From Polynucleobacter sp. MWH-UH23A (lineage in GTDB: Bacteria > Pseudomonadota > Gammaproteobacteria > Burkholderiales > Burkholderiaceae), in the NCBI RefSeq assembly GCF_040409805.1, contig NZ_CP099572.1:1922001-1986000 (forward strand): DNA of 64,000 nt, read 5' to 3'. Below are positions 36,523-45,830 of the stretch, in pieces; the first letter of the stretch is position 1, and every line of letters begins with the position of its first letter. A model generated the notes under the pieces. That model was given only the letters and a program-made list of their open reading frames with translations, ran no database searches and was not told the origin of the DNA. The translations under genes were made by a program, and so were the position numbers.

Positions 36523-37464
36523 TTATGACACCGCCCTTTCAAGCGCCTTTAACCAAAATTGAGGTACATCAAAATGGGTTTGATCTGTTATTTCAACAAA
36601 ACAGGTCGGGCTAGTCACATTAATTTCAGTAAGACGACCGCCGATCAAATCCAATCCCACTAAGAATAAACCGCGTTGATTCAAAATAGGGGCTAACTTC
36701 TCTGCAACGTGTTTTTCAGCATCCGTTAAAGGCATTGCAACTCCTTTGCCTCCAGCTGCCAAATTACCTCGAATTTCTGCGCCCTGTGGAATACGAGCTA
36801 AAGCGAACGGCGCTACTTCGCCACCAATCAGCAATACACGCTTATCGCCTTGGGCAATCTCCGGCAAAAAGCGTTGAACCATCAATGTTCTTGCGCCGTT
36901 TTCGCCAAGCGTCTCAACAATACTTGCCAGATTTAAACCATCAGCACCAACTCTAAATACACCCATCCCACCCATGCCATCAAGGGGCTTAATCACGATG
37001 TCACGATGTTGACGATGAAACTCTTCAACCGCACTTAACTCTCGAGTGACTAATGTCGGTGGAATTAATTCAGGGAACTCAGTAATGGAAAGTTTTTCAG
37101 AATGATCGCGGACCGCGCTTGGGCTATTAAAAACTTTTGCGCCCTGTCTAACTGCCGCAGAGAGCAACCAAGTTGTATTCAGGTACTCAATATCAAACGG
37201 GGGGTCCGTCCTCATAAGCACAGCAGAGAAAACATTTAAGGATCGTGACTCAAGTTCACCCAATTCATACCAAGACGAGGAGGTTGGCTTAATGACTAAG
37301 CTCTGACAATCAGCAACTACTAAATTGTCTTTCCATAGAACATTGCGACTTTGGCAAAACCATAAGCGATGACCCGCCTCTTGAGCAACACGCATCATCG
37401 CTAGAGTGGAGTCTTTCTTTATCTTGAAAGATTCTAGAGGGTCCGCAATAAATAAAAGATCCAT
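36523..37464 (-). CDS. gshB: Glutathione synthetase
   Basis: A 313-residue ATP-grasp enzyme joining gamma-Glu-Cys and Gly. Visible: the N-terminal LLFIADPLESFKIKKDST, the ATP-grasp KPLDGMGGMGVFR loop and the C-terminal INVTSPTCFVEI. It lies between gshA and the PTS genes, all on the minus strand, so glutathione synthesis and the PTS relay may share transcripts. Confidence 0.96.
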   Translation of the reverse strand: MDLLFIADPLESFKIKKDSTLAMMRVAQEAGHRLWFCQSRNVLWKDNLVVADCQSLVIKPTSSSWYELGELESRSLNVFSAVLMRTDPPFDIEYLNTTWLLSAAVRQGAKVFNSPSAVRDHSEKLSITEFPELIPPTLVTRELSAVEEFHRQHRDIVIKPLDGMGGMGVFRVGADGLNLASIVETLGENGARTLMVQRFLPEIAQGDKRVLLIGGEVAPFALARIPQGAEIRGNLAAGGKGVAMPLTDAEKHVAEKLAPILNQRGLFLVGLDLIGGRLTEINVTSPTCFVEITDQTHFDVPQFWLKALERAVS

Positions 37465-37488
37465 ATAGTTTACGGCTCTATTGGCGGG

Positions 37489-38787
37489 TTATGCCGCCTC
37501 CATATCAGGATCGGTTCTCTCTAGCTCCAACGATGCAGCCAGCAAAGCTAAACGAGCAACAACACCATACAAATAGAATCGATTTGGTGCCGCACTACCT
37601 GGCTTAGCAGATAGATCGGGCATCGAGTTTTGCTCAAATGCTAGCGGAACAAAATGCATACCTGGAGCGTTGAGATTTTCATCGGGGCCACGATCAGTAT
37701 GAACGCGATAGAAACCACCAATCACATATCGATCGATCATGTAAACCACTGGCTCTGCAACAGCCTCATTGACTTTCTCAAAGGTGTAAACCCCTTCCTG
37801 AATCAATACATCACTAACCTCAAGACCTTCTTTGACAACACTCATTTTGTTGCGGTCTTTGCGGTTCAGGCCTTTAAGCTGGGCTGGATCATTCACCACC
37901 ATCACGCCCATGCCATAGGTGCCAGCATCCGCCTTCACAACAACATAAGGCTTATCTTTAATGCCATATTCACGATATTTCTTAGCAGTCTTTTTTAGCA
38001 CTTGCTCTACAGCCGTCTGAAGTTCATCTTCACCCTTGCGCTCATGGAAATTGATATTTGAGCAACTTGTGAAATACGGATTAATCATCCACGGATCAAT
38101 ATCAACAACTTTTGCAAACTTCTTAGCAACTTCTTCATACGCAGCAAAGTGATTGGACTTACGACGCACATGCCAACCAGCATGCAAGCCTGGCAATAAA
38201 TACTGTTCGTAGATATTCTCTAAAATTGGAGGAATGCCCGCAGACAAATCATTGTTTAGCAAAATAGAACAAGGATCAAAGTCTTTCAAGCCCAAGCGTT
38301 GTTTCTTCAAACCCAAGCGCGACAGAGGCTCCATAAGGAGTCGATTACCATCTGGCAATTCAATCCAAGTTGGCTTCTTAATCTCTTCAGAAAAAGTTCC
38401 TAGGCGAACATTCAATCCTGCTTGACGCAAGATTGAGGACAAGCGAGCAATGTTTTGGAGATAGAAGGTATTACGAGTATGACGCTCTGGTATCAATAGT
38501 AAATTTTTGGCTTCTGGACAAATCTTCTCGATAGCAGCCATCGCAGCTTGCACTGCCAAAGGCAACATTTGCGGAGAGAGATTATTAAATCCACCAGGAA
38601 ACAGATTGGTGTCGACTGGGGCCAGCTTGAAACCGGAATTTCGTAAATCAACCGAGCAATAGAATGGCGGCGTGTGCTCTTGCCACTCAAGCCTGAACCA
38701 GCGCTCAATAGTTGGGGTTGCTTCAAGCACCTTTGACTCAAGTTCGAGCAAGGGGCCACTTAGGGCGGTAATGAGATGTGGAACCAT
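37489..38787 (-). CDS. gshA: Glutamate-cysteine ligase
   Basis: A 432-residue enzyme of the betaproteobacterial/Acidithiobacillus GshA type rather than the E. coli type. It has VVVKADAGTYGMGVMV, INPYFTSCSNINFHE and NRFYLYGVVARLALLA stretches typical of the family. It makes gamma-glutamylcysteine, the first step of glutathione synthesis. It is followed by gshB after 24 bp. Confidence 0.92.
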   Translation of the reverse strand: MVPHLITALSGPLLELESKVLEATPTIERWFRLEWQEHTPPFYCSVDLRNSGFKLAPVDTNLFPGGFNNLSPQMLPLAVQAAMAAIEKICPEAKNLLLIPERHTRNTFYLQNIARLSSILRQAGLNVRLGTFSEEIKKPTWIELPDGNRLLMEPLSRLGLKKQRLGLKDFDPCSILLNNDLSAGIPPILENIYEQYLLPGLHAGWHVRRKSNHFAAYEEVAKKFAKVVDIDPWMINPYFTSCSNINFHERKGEDELQTAVEQVLKKTAKKYREYGIKDKPYVVVKADAGTYGMGVMVVNDPAQLKGLNRKDRNKMSVVKEGLEVSDVLIQEGVYTFEKVNEAVAEPVVYMIDRYVIGGFYRVHTDRGPDENLNAPGMHFVPLAFEQNSMPDLSAKPGSAAPNRFYLYGVVARLALLAASLELERTDPDMEAA

Positions 38788-38817
38788 TCCACCATTGTAA
38801 GATTTTTAAAAGAAAGA

Positions 38818-38839
38818 CGCGGGATCCTAGGATCCCGCG
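38818..38839. terminator. perfect 22 bp palindrome, amtB-side terminator
   Basis: CGCGGGATCCTAGGATCCCGCG is fully self-complementary. On the minus strand, reading out of amtB, it is followed by TCTTTCTTTTAAAAA, so it probably ends the glnK-amtB transcript before gshA. Confidence 0.7.
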
Positions 38840-38890
38840 CTTAAAATACCGAACAGCCCTTAAAAGCCATCCGGTGAGGGGTAAAGCAGA

Positions 38891-40375
38891 TTAAGACTCG
38901 TAGGCAGACTCGCCATGAGAGGTGATATCCAAGCCTTCGCGCTCTTCTTCTTCCTTCACACGTAAACCGATCACGATATCGATCAATTTGAATGCAATGT
39001 AAGAAACTACGCCAGACCAGATCACAGTGGTAATTACACCCTGCGCCTGAATCCACAATTGGCTAGCAATAGAGTAATCAGGAGCAACAGCGTTCGCTAC
39101 GTAATCCCACACACCTGAACCACCCAACGCAGGGTCAGCGAATACGCCGGTCAATAAAGCACCAGTAATACCGCCTACGCCGTGAACACCAAATACGTCC
39201 AAGCTGTCATCAGAGCCAAGGATTTTCTTGAGACCAGTAACACCCCAAAGACAAACTACGCCAGCGATCAAGCCAATGATGATTGAGCCCATTGGGCCAG
39301 CAAAACCAGCTGCAGGAGTAATTGCAACTAGACCCGCTACGCAACCAGATGCAGCGCCCAGCATAGAAGGCTTGCCTTTAAGAACCCACTCAGCAACAGA
39401 CCAACCCAACACTGCAGCAGCAGTTGCCAAGTAGGTGTTTACGAATGCCAATGCAGCGCTTCCGTTTGCTTCGAGTGCAGAACCTGCATTGAAACCAAAC
39501 CAGCCAAACCACAAGAGTGCAGCACCAGTCATTACATAAACTAAGTTATGTGGCTTCATTGCTTCTTTACCGTAACCAATACGCTTGCCGATTACAAATG
39601 AACCTACCAAACCAGCGATCGCGGCATTGATGTGCACAACGGTGCCGCCAGCAAAGTCGAGAACACCTTTCTGCCACAGCCAACCAGCACGAGCAGTAAT
39701 AGCTTCGAGCGATGCAGCATCTTTGATGTCATCTGGACCAGGCCAGAACCAAACCATATGAGCGATAGGCAAGTAGCTGAATGTGAACCAAATAACCATG
39801 AACACTAGGATTGCAGAAAACTTAGCACGCTCAGCAAAAGAGCCAATGATCAAGCAGCAAGTAATCGTTGCAAACACTGCCTGGAAAGCCATGAATACAT
39901 ATTCAGGAATCACAACACCCTTACTAAAGGTTGCCGCAACTGAATCTGGATTCATGCCACCCAAGAACAGACGATCAAGCCCACCCAAGAATGCCCCGCC
40001 TTCCGTGAATGCAAAGCTATAACCGTATATAGACCAGAGCACTGTAATCAAAGAGAAGACCATGAAGCATTGCATGCAAATGGAAAGAATATTTTTGCTA
40101 CGAGTTAAGCCACCGTAAAACAAAGCTAAGCCTGGAAGTGTCATCAATAACACTAATGCAGTGGAAACCATCATCCATGCTGTATCAGCTTTATTGCACT
40201 TTTCAGAGCAAAGTACAGGCGCAGGTTCTGCAGCTGCTGGTGTTGCGGCAGGAGCAGTAACTGCTGGCTTTTTAACTTCATCAGCGTGCGCTGGCGAAGT
40301 CACCATTACGCCAGTAGCGCCAATAGCCAAGGCCATCGCGCCACCAGCAACAAGTCGTTTCATCCAAGTTAACAT
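38891..40375 (-). CDS. amtB: Ammonium transporter AmtB
   Basis: A 494-residue Amt channel with a signal peptide (cleavage after PAHA, residue 31), an Ala/Pro linker, then 11 membrane helices with Amt signatures (LALFYGGLTR, FNAGSALEANG, DVFGVHGVGGITGALLTG). It moves ammonium across the inner membrane and is gated by GlnK. ATG 40375 has AGAGAGG upstream; an in-frame start at 40546 lies inside glnK. It follows glnK by 13 bp. Confidence 0.96.
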   Translation of the reverse strand: MLTWMKRLVAGGAMALAIGATGVMVTSPAHADEVKKPAVTAPAATPAAAEPAPVLCSEKCNKADTAWMMVSTALVLLMTLPGLALFYGGLTRSKNILSICMQCFMVFSLITVLWSIYGYSFAFTEGGAFLGGLDRLFLGGMNPDSVAATFSKGVVIPEYVFMAFQAVFATITCCLIIGSFAERAKFSAILVFMVIWFTFSYLPIAHMVWFWPGPDDIKDAASLEAITARAGWLWQKGVLDFAGGTVVHINAAIAGLVGSFVIGKRIGYGKEAMKPHNLVYVMTGAALLWFGWFGFNAGSALEANGSAALAFVNTYLATAAAVLGWSVAEWVLKGKPSMLGAASGCVAGLVAITPAAGFAGPMGSIIIGLIAGVVCLWGVTGLKKILGSDDSLDVFGVHGVGGITGALLTGVFADPALGGSGVWDYVANAVAPDYSIASQLWIQAQGVITTVIWSGVVSYIAFKLIDIVIGLRVKEEEEREGLDITSHGESAYES

Positions 40376-40388
40376 TTTGAACCTCTCT

Positions 40389-40739
<351 letters not shown>

Positions 40740-40752
40740 TCAGAGGTGGAAA

Positions 40753-41640
40753 TTAGAAAGTCTTAGTTAAAGAAATTAAGCCTGTGGATTTACCCAAGTT
40801 CTTGCCTTGTGGGCTGAGGTAGGTATAGGATCCTCCATAGGTAGCAGCGTTTGTACCGACATATGCAAGGGCAGCCGATAAACCTCCTCCAAAATCTTTA
40901 GTAATTCCTAACTTCCAATCAGTATAAGAATACAAAGTGCTATTGCTAACGTTTGGTGTAGAGGATGCAGCAGGCTGATTTCCAGCAACATACTGATATC
41001 CAACATGTCCATTTAATGACAGACCCCATACGCCAGTGTCGTAATTTAAAGTTAAGTCTGGATAATATGAGCCAGTAGAATTAACGTTTCCAAATAAAGT
41101 GCTAACAGCATAAGATACTTTTGCAAATCCAGTCACAGGACCAAAAGTAAAGTTTTGTGCCGCATAAATTTCAGTGGTGTTTGGATTTGCCATCACATTG
41201 CTTGTGGGATAACCCGAGGTTGGATAAAAGTACTGCAAAACACCAACATCTGTTGCAAAACCTTCACCAATTAACTCTTTCTTGTAACCAGCATAGAAGT
41301 CCATCTCAATGGGCGCAGAAATTGACTTTGTAGTGTACCCAGAGTTGACGCCGCCTGTTGATGTTGAATCACTGATCCAGCTAATCGAGCTGTTCCAGTT
41401 TCCGATGTAGAAACCACTCTCATGAGCGTAATCAAAACCTCCTTGAATCGCTGGCTTAAAGTTTGATTGGCTGATACCACGATAGCGGTAGTCATTAACA
41501 ATCGTTACGTTTGCAGCGATTGGGCTACCAGCATCTTCTGGATCGGTTGGTGTGTCAGCAGCAAACGCAGCCGAACACGCCAAACCTGATAGCAATGCAA
41601 CTGCTGCTGCAGAAATTGCTCTCTTATGTAAAGTTTTCAT
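40753..41640 (-). CDS. TorF-like outer-membrane beta-barrel protein
   Basis: A 295-residue exported protein with a Sec signal peptide (1-28, ending AAFA) and alternating aromatic beta-strands ending in a C-terminal Phe (SLTKTF), typical of outer-membrane barrels of the TIGR02001 kind. It heads a unit with glnK and amtB, so uptake of a nitrogen source or ammonium across the outer membrane is plausible; no substrate can be read from sequence. AAGGAG precedes the ATG. Two NtrC-like palindromes lie 113-152 bp upstream. Confidence 0.85.
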   Translation of the reverse strand: MKTLHKRAISAAAVALLSGLACSAAFAADTPTDPEDAGSPIAANVTIVNDYRYRGISQSNFKPAIQGGFDYAHESGFYIGNWNSSISWISDSTSTGGVNSGYTTKSISAPIEMDFYAGYKKELIGEGFATDVGVLQYFYPTSGYPTSNVMANPNTTEIYAAQNFTFGPVTGFAKVSYAVSTLFGNVNSTGSYYPDLTLNYDTGVWGLSLNGHVGYQYVAGNQPAASSTPNVSNSTLYSYTDWKLGITKDFGGGLSAALAYVGTNAATYGGSYTYLSPQGKNLGKSTGLISLTKTF

Positions 41641-41752
41641 GTATTACTCCTTACTGTTTGTAATCAAAAAAGGGATTAATGCTTATTGCATGGGGTGATG
41701 ATGAAGGGCAGGCCTCTATTGAATTTCCAGCCATTCCCCTTATTAATGCCAT

Positions 41753-41769
41753 TGCACTCTTTTAGTGCT
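41753..41769. promoter_or_regulatory. NtrC-like palindrome 1
   Basis: TGCACT-CTTTT-AGTGCT, a perfect GCACT/AGTGC inverted repeat with 5 bp spacing. The known NtrC consensus is close to TGCACC-N5-GGTGCA. It is centred about 120 bp upstream of the barrel-protein start and 23 bp (about two helical turns) from site 2. Confidence 0.55.
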
Positions 41770-41775
41770 TTTTAT

Positions 41776-41792
41776 TGCACCGATAATGTGCA
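41776..41792. promoter_or_regulatory. NtrC-like palindrome 2
   Basis: TGCACC-GATAA-TGTGCA, one base from the NtrC consensus half-sites. It pairs with site 1 on the same helical face, the usual layout of an NtrC enhancer, upstream of the OMP-glnK-amtB unit. No canonical -24/-12 sigma-54 promoter was found between the sites and the start codon. Confidence 0.6.
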
Positions 41793-41902
41793 TTTCTTCA
41801 ATTTTTAGGCTTTTTTGGCGTTTTTCCCCATTTTTGGTGCCTCAAATTAAAATATGAATGTGTATCTTTTACGCAACTACTAATCTCACTAAAGAACCCA
41901 TC

Positions 41903-42160
41903 ATGCAAAAACCTGGCGAAATCCTCGAGCAAATTCAACGCATCGCTAACGACATGCAAAACAAAGTAGGGGAAGCAATTCGCAATTCTCCGGCTCAAGA
42001 AATTGAAAAAAATGTTCGAGCCATGATGAATCAAGGTTTCCAAAAAATGGATTTGGTTACTCGTGAAGAATTTGAATTGCAAACAAAGGTTCTTGCCAAG
42101 ACCAGAGAAAAACTAGAGGCACTAGAGGCAAAGGTTGCCGCTCTAGAGCAAATAAAGTAA
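41903..42160 (+). CDS. ubiK: UbiK/YqiC family ubiquinone biosynthesis accessory factor
   Basis: An 85-residue protein (MQKPGEILEQIQRIANDMQ...) ending in a coiled coil (about 50-83). It matches the UbiK/BMFP family, which forms coiled-coil trimers and assists the soluble ubiquinone-synthesis complex. ATG 41903 is preferred to an in-frame start at 41858, whose leader is unconserved. It is divergent from the OMP-glnK-amtB unit across 262 bp. Confidence 0.9.
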   Translation: MQKPGEILEQIQRIANDMQNKVGEAIRNSPAQEIEKNVRAMMNQGFQKMDLVTREEFELQTKVLAKTREKLEALEAKVAALEQIK

Positions 42161-42190
42161 TTGCTCGATTGATTTAATTACCTAGTGTTT

Positions 42191-42793
42191 TTAGTCAGGA
42201 TAAAACTCGTTAAAGAAGTTTGCGTATTCTTCTTTTGCTAAAAGTGTCTTTGCGTCACTGGTATTTGCATTGGAGTGCAATACCGATACTTGATATAGCA
42301 GCACATTCTTATTGTCATCTGCTCTTGTAATCCACCGAACTCGCATTACTTGCTGAGCTTTGCTGGTTTGATTAAAGACAATATAATAGTCAGTTGTTGC
42401 AATACGCTGATGTTGGCTGTTTTGGAAATAGGCTGGCTCACTAATTACAGATCCTCCAGAGGCTTTCGCTCTATCCAATAAATTACTTTGTAACTGTTTC
42501 GTGATTTTTTGTACTAAATCGGTATTCACTTGTTTCGCAGGAATATCAATTGAACTGATGGAGTAAATATCATCATCTATCTTGACGGCTTCGAGAGTCT
42601 GACGAAACTCTTGATCGCCAATTGGAATCTGACGCTCTAACTTGTCTGGCTTACCTGGAAATAAGGCTGTATATCGTTGCTCAGGCGATTGCATTGTTCG
42701 CCAGTTGAGCTTTGGACTGCAAGCAACTAACAGTAGAAAAAGGGTTGCAAGTAGGTAAGACCGAACAAGACCCTTAAACAACACCCGCTCCAT
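42191..42793 (-). CDS. Hypothetical lipoprotein
   Basis: A 200-residue protein with a signal peptide and lipobox (LLLVAC). The mature part has alternating strands ([32 protein letters not shown]) and no family I recognise with certainty. ATG 42793 overlaps the end of lipA by 20 bases; a GTG at 42784 is also possible. An in-frame extension to 42907 lies in lipA and is not expected to be coding. Convergent with ubiK. Confidence 0.7.
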   Translation of the reverse strand: MERVLFKGLVRSYLLATLFLLLVACSPKLNWRTMQSPEQRYTALFPGKPDKLERQIPIGDQEFRQTLEAVKIDDDIYSISSIDIPAKQVNTDLVQKITKQLQSNLLDRAKASGGSVISEPAYFQNSQHQRIATTDYYIVFNQTSKAQQVMRVRWITRADDNKNVLLYQVSVLHSNANTSDAKTLLAKEEYANFFNEFYPD

Positions 42794-43784
42794 GTGCCTG
42801 CTGATCAGCGTGATAGCTAGAGCGCACCATAGCGCCCACTGCCGCATGAGAAAAGCCCATTTCATAAGCCTTTTCTTCAAACATTTTGAATACATCTGGA
42901 TGCACATAGCGTGTCACGGGCAAGTGATGACCCGAAGGCGCAAGATATTGACCAATAGTCAACATATCAATATTGTGCTCGCGCATATCACGCATGACTT
43001 CCAATATTTCTTCATCAGTTTCACCAAGTCCAACCATTAATCCACTCTTAGTTGGAATATGTGGAAAGCGCTCTTTGAACTCTTTCAATAGCTTTAAAGA
43101 ATTTAAATAATCTGCGCCTGGACGAGCCTGCTTATACAAACGCGGAACTGTTTCTAAATTGTGATTCATGACGTCTGGCAAACCTTTGGGGGCATGCTCA
43201 GCAAAAATATCCAATGCCTTATCTAAACGCCCACGAAAATCTGGCACCAAAACCTCTATGCGAGTAGTTGGCGATAGTTCACGAGACTGCGTGATGCAAT
43301 CTACGTAATGCATAGCACCGCCATCGCGTAAGTCATCGCGATCCACACTAGTAATGACTACATAGTTCAGCTTTAAGGCTGCAATAGTGCGAGCCAAATT
43401 CGCTGGCTCTTTTTGATCGAGGGGATCAGGTCTACCATGACCTACGTCACAAAACGGACAACGTCTTGTGCACTTGTCGCCCATGATCATGAATGTCGCG
43501 GTACCTTTACCAAAGCACTCGCCGATATTTGGGCAGCTTGCCTCTTCACAAACTGTTACTAATTCGTTTTCACGCAAAATCTTTTTGATTTCAGCAAAAC
43601 GAGAATTTCCGGAGGCGGCCTTCACCCGAATCCAGTCGGGCTTTTTTAATACTTCTTCAAGAGGAACAATTTTGATCGGAATACGAGCAGTCTTCTCACT
43701 CGATTTTTGTTTACGAGTGGCATCGTATTGAAGATCTTGACGTTCTTCAACTGTCTGCTTGGTATCGGATTTATTTATTGTCAT
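42774..43784 (-). CDS. lipA: Lipoyl synthase
   Basis: A 336-residue radical-SAM enzyme with the auxiliary cluster Cys79, Cys84 and Cys90 ([12 protein letters not shown]) and the SAM-cluster Cys105, Cys109 and Cys112 (CTRRCPFC). It inserts sulfur into octanoyl groups attached by LipB. It overlaps lipB by four bases and a lipoprotein gene at its 3' end. Confidence 0.97.
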   Translation of the reverse strand: MTINKSDTKQTVEERQDLQYDATRKQKSSEKTARIPIKIVPLEEVLKKPDWIRVKAASGNSRFAEIKKILRENELVTVCEEASCPNIGECFGKGTATFMIMGDKCTRRCPFCDVGHGRPDPLDQKEPANLARTIAALKLNYVVITSVDRDDLRDGGAMHYVDCITQSRELSPTTRIEVLVPDFRGRLDKALDIFAEHAPKGLPDVMNHNLETVPRLYKQARPGADYLNSLKLLKEFKERFPHIPTKSGLMVGLGETDEEILEVMRDMREHNIDMLTIGQYLAPSGHHLPVTRYVHPDVFKMFEEKAYEMGFSHAAVGAMVRSSYHADQQAHGAGVV

Positions 43785-44443
43785 CTGGTGTTATCTAACT
43801 CATTCAAGCTTAGTTGCTTTTGTAAATACTTCAAAAGCACTTGGCTAATAGTGTCTATATTGTCCTTGATCCCGAGAGTTTGCATATCAACCGTCTTTAA
43901 GCCCTCATAACCACAGGGGTGGATACGCCCAAATGCCTCTAAGTCGGTGGACACATTTAACGCCAACCCGTGATACGAGCAGCTTCTAGAGACTTTGAGC
44001 CCCAAAGCAGCAACCTTAGCTCCCACCCACTCACCCGATACTCCATCCTGCTCTGACACATAAATTCCTGGGGCGCCCTGCTTACGCTCAGCTTGCACGC
44101 CAAAATCTGACAGGGTGTCAATCACCGCTTGCTCAATGCGAAATACTAGTTCTTTAACAAAAATTCCTAAGCGCTTCAGATCAAGCAATAAATAAACGAC
44201 AAGCTGACCTGGACCATGATAAGTAATCTCACCACCCCGATCGACCTGAACCATCGGAATTTGATTGCTGGGAGTATGCAAATTACTAGCGTCTCCGGCC
44301 AAACCCAAAGTAAATACCGGAGGATGCTCTAAGACCCAGATCTCATCTGGAGTATTAGCATCGCGTTCCTTAGTAAACGTCTGCATTGCTTCATACGTTT
44401 TAGCGTAATCCGCTACACCAAGATGTTTAACTAAAGCCTTCAT
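43781..44443 (-). CDS. lipB: Octanoyltransferase LipB
   Basis: A 220-residue LipB with [13 protein letters not shown] and the catalytic Cys in HPCGYEG, with Lys in the GAKVAALG region. It moves octanoate from ACP to lipoyl domains, the step before LipA. It lies 9 bp after a DUF493 gene, the standard ybeD-lipB-lipA order. Confidence 0.96.
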   Translation of the reverse strand: MKALVKHLGVADYAKTYEAMQTFTKERDANTPDEIWVLEHPPVFTLGLAGDASNLHTPSNQIPMVQVDRGGEITYHGPGQLVVYLLLDLKRLGIFVKELVFRIEQAVIDTLSDFGVQAERKQGAPGIYVSEQDGVSGEWVGAKVAALGLKVSRSCSYHGLALNVSTDLEAFGRIHPCGYEGLKTVDMQTLGIKDNIDTISQVLLKYLQKQLSLNELDNTR

Positions 44444-44452
44444 CGAGTGGTT

Positions 44453-44719
44453 TTAAAGAACAATGCTTACCAATGGATGAGTAGACAAAGTGCGATAAAG
44501 CTCATCTAATTGCTCGCGACTAGTTGCCGTGATAGGCAATGTAATACCTAAATAATTTCCATCTTTTGAAGGTCGCTGCTCTACCTTGCCTTCATCAAAA
44601 GTGGGATCAAACTGTTTTGCAATGTGCACAATGGCAGGCAAATATTCAGGAATATTTTTTCCCATAACCTTGATGGGAAACAGCGACGGATATTCAATTA
44701 GCGATTTTTCTTCAGCCAT
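44453..44719 (-). CDS. DUF493 (YbeD) family protein
   Basis: An 88-residue alpha/beta protein beginning with IEYPSLFPIKVMG, the DUF493 start, and ending STHPLVSIVL. The YbeD family precedes lipB in most Proteobacteria; its biochemical role is unclear, with an ACT-like regulatory fold reported. No catalytic motif is seen. Confidence 0.9.
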   Translation of the reverse strand: MAEEKSLIEYPSLFPIKVMGKNIPEYLPAIVHIAKQFDPTFDEGKVEQRPSKDGNYLGITLPITATSREQLDELYRTLSTHPLVSIVL

Positions 44720-44755
44720 AGCGATGTTCTTTTTTCTTGTTCTGTTCTTTGGGTT

Positions 44756-45472
44756 TTATTGTTTTCGGTGATCTGGCATTCCCAGCCAAGCACCAGTAAT
44801 GATGTTGCGAATGCAATGTAATCTACGATGGAAAAAATGATCGGCTCCAGGAACCACTTGAACTGTTAATTCTTGGGGGCGCGCCCAATCAAGCACATCA
44901 ATCAATGGAATCGTTTCATCCAGTTCACCATGAATCAAAATTGTGTCTGCAGGTACTTGTGCCAAAGTCCATTTGCCCGCAGCACTTCCCACCATGACTA
45001 ATCTCTCAGCAGGTCGACCCAGCTCTGCCAAGCGCTGAACCAAATGACTGCCTACAAAGCTGCCAAATGAAAACCCAGAAACTACCAGCGGTAAAGTGTT
45101 CGCCGAATTAACCCAAGGGTGACTAGCAGTTGCCTCAAACTGAGACCAACTAGATGGGGTTTGCATCCACTCAGTGACATGCAATAAATCTTCTAACTCG
45201 CCAACGCCGTCATCATGCACCCCAGCCGTACCGCCAACGCCACGAAAATTCGGCCGTACACTTACATAACCCAATTGGTTGAATGAACGAGCCATTGTTT
45301 GTGCAACCTTGTTATCCATGGTTCCGCCCATCAATGGATGAGGGTGGGCCACCAATGCTAGGCCACGCACTGCAAAGTTAGGATCGTTTTTCAGCTCATC
45401 CGGAAGATCAATCGACATTTCGATTGGGCCAACAATTCCATCAATCTGAATTAATTTAGTACGGCTATTCAT
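44756..45472 (-). CDS. Alpha/beta hydrolase of the short-esterase type
   Basis: A 238-residue alpha/beta-hydrolase with the nucleophile-elbow GFSFGSFVG, Asp in GELDETIPL and His in PGADHFFH. The N-terminal HPHPLMGG is typical of a bacterial family annotated as alpha/beta superfamily hydrolases. Substrate unknown. ATG 45472 is preferred; an in-frame start at 45490 adds six residues. Confidence 0.85.
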   Translation of the reverse strand: MNSRTKLIQIDGIVGPIEMSIDLPDELKNDPNFAVRGLALVAHPHPLMGGTMDNKVAQTMARSFNQLGYVSVRPNFRGVGGTAGVHDDGVGELEDLLHVTEWMQTPSSWSQFEATASHPWVNSANTLPLVVSGFSFGSFVGSHLVQRLAELGRPAERLVMVGSAAGKWTLAQVPADTILIHGELDETIPLIDVLDWARPQELTVQVVPGADHFFHRRLHCIRNIITGAWLGMPDHRKQ

Positions 45473-45509
45473 ACAAAATACTTTCAACAATAAAAGCGGC
45501 TATATCTAT

Positions 45510-45818
45510 CTAAGCAAGCTGTAAGCGGGCTACAGGAAAGCCTTTAATTAAGTGAGATTGAATAATCTCTTCTACATCCTCTTGATCAATCAAGGTGTAC
45601 CAGATGCCCTCTGGATACACAACCATTACCGGACCATCAGCGCAACGATCTAGGCAGCCTGCTTTATTGACCCGAATTTTTCCAGGGCCCGCAAGACCTA
45701 ATTCTCTAACTCTGTTCTTCGCATACTCAAATAGAGCAAATGCGTTATGACGATCGCAACAATCATCACCATTGCTGCGCTGATTTAAACAAAAGAATAA
45801 ATGATGAGAAAAAGTCAT
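45510..45818 (-). CDS. Thioredoxin-like [2Fe-2S] ferredoxin-like protein
   Basis: A 102-residue protein with Cys residues spaced as in thioredoxin-like 2Fe-2S ferredoxins (CLNQRSNGDDCC near the N-terminus and CLDRCADGPV later). It is probably a small electron carrier. It lies between the VanZ-like gene (12 bp) and the alpha/beta hydrolase, an order often seen in the group. Confidence 0.85.
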   Translation of the reverse strand: MTFSHHLFFCLNQRSNGDDCCDRHNAFALFEYAKNRVRELGLAGPGKIRVNKAGCLDRCADGPVMVVYPEGIWYTLIDQEDVEEIIQSHLIKGFPVARLQLA

Positions 45819-45830
45819 AGATAAATAATT

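Noticed and set aside
41641..41752. Sigma-54 promoter for the OMP-glnK-amtB unit
   Set aside because: Every GG on the minus strand was checked for GC ten bases later; none gave the -24/-12 pair.
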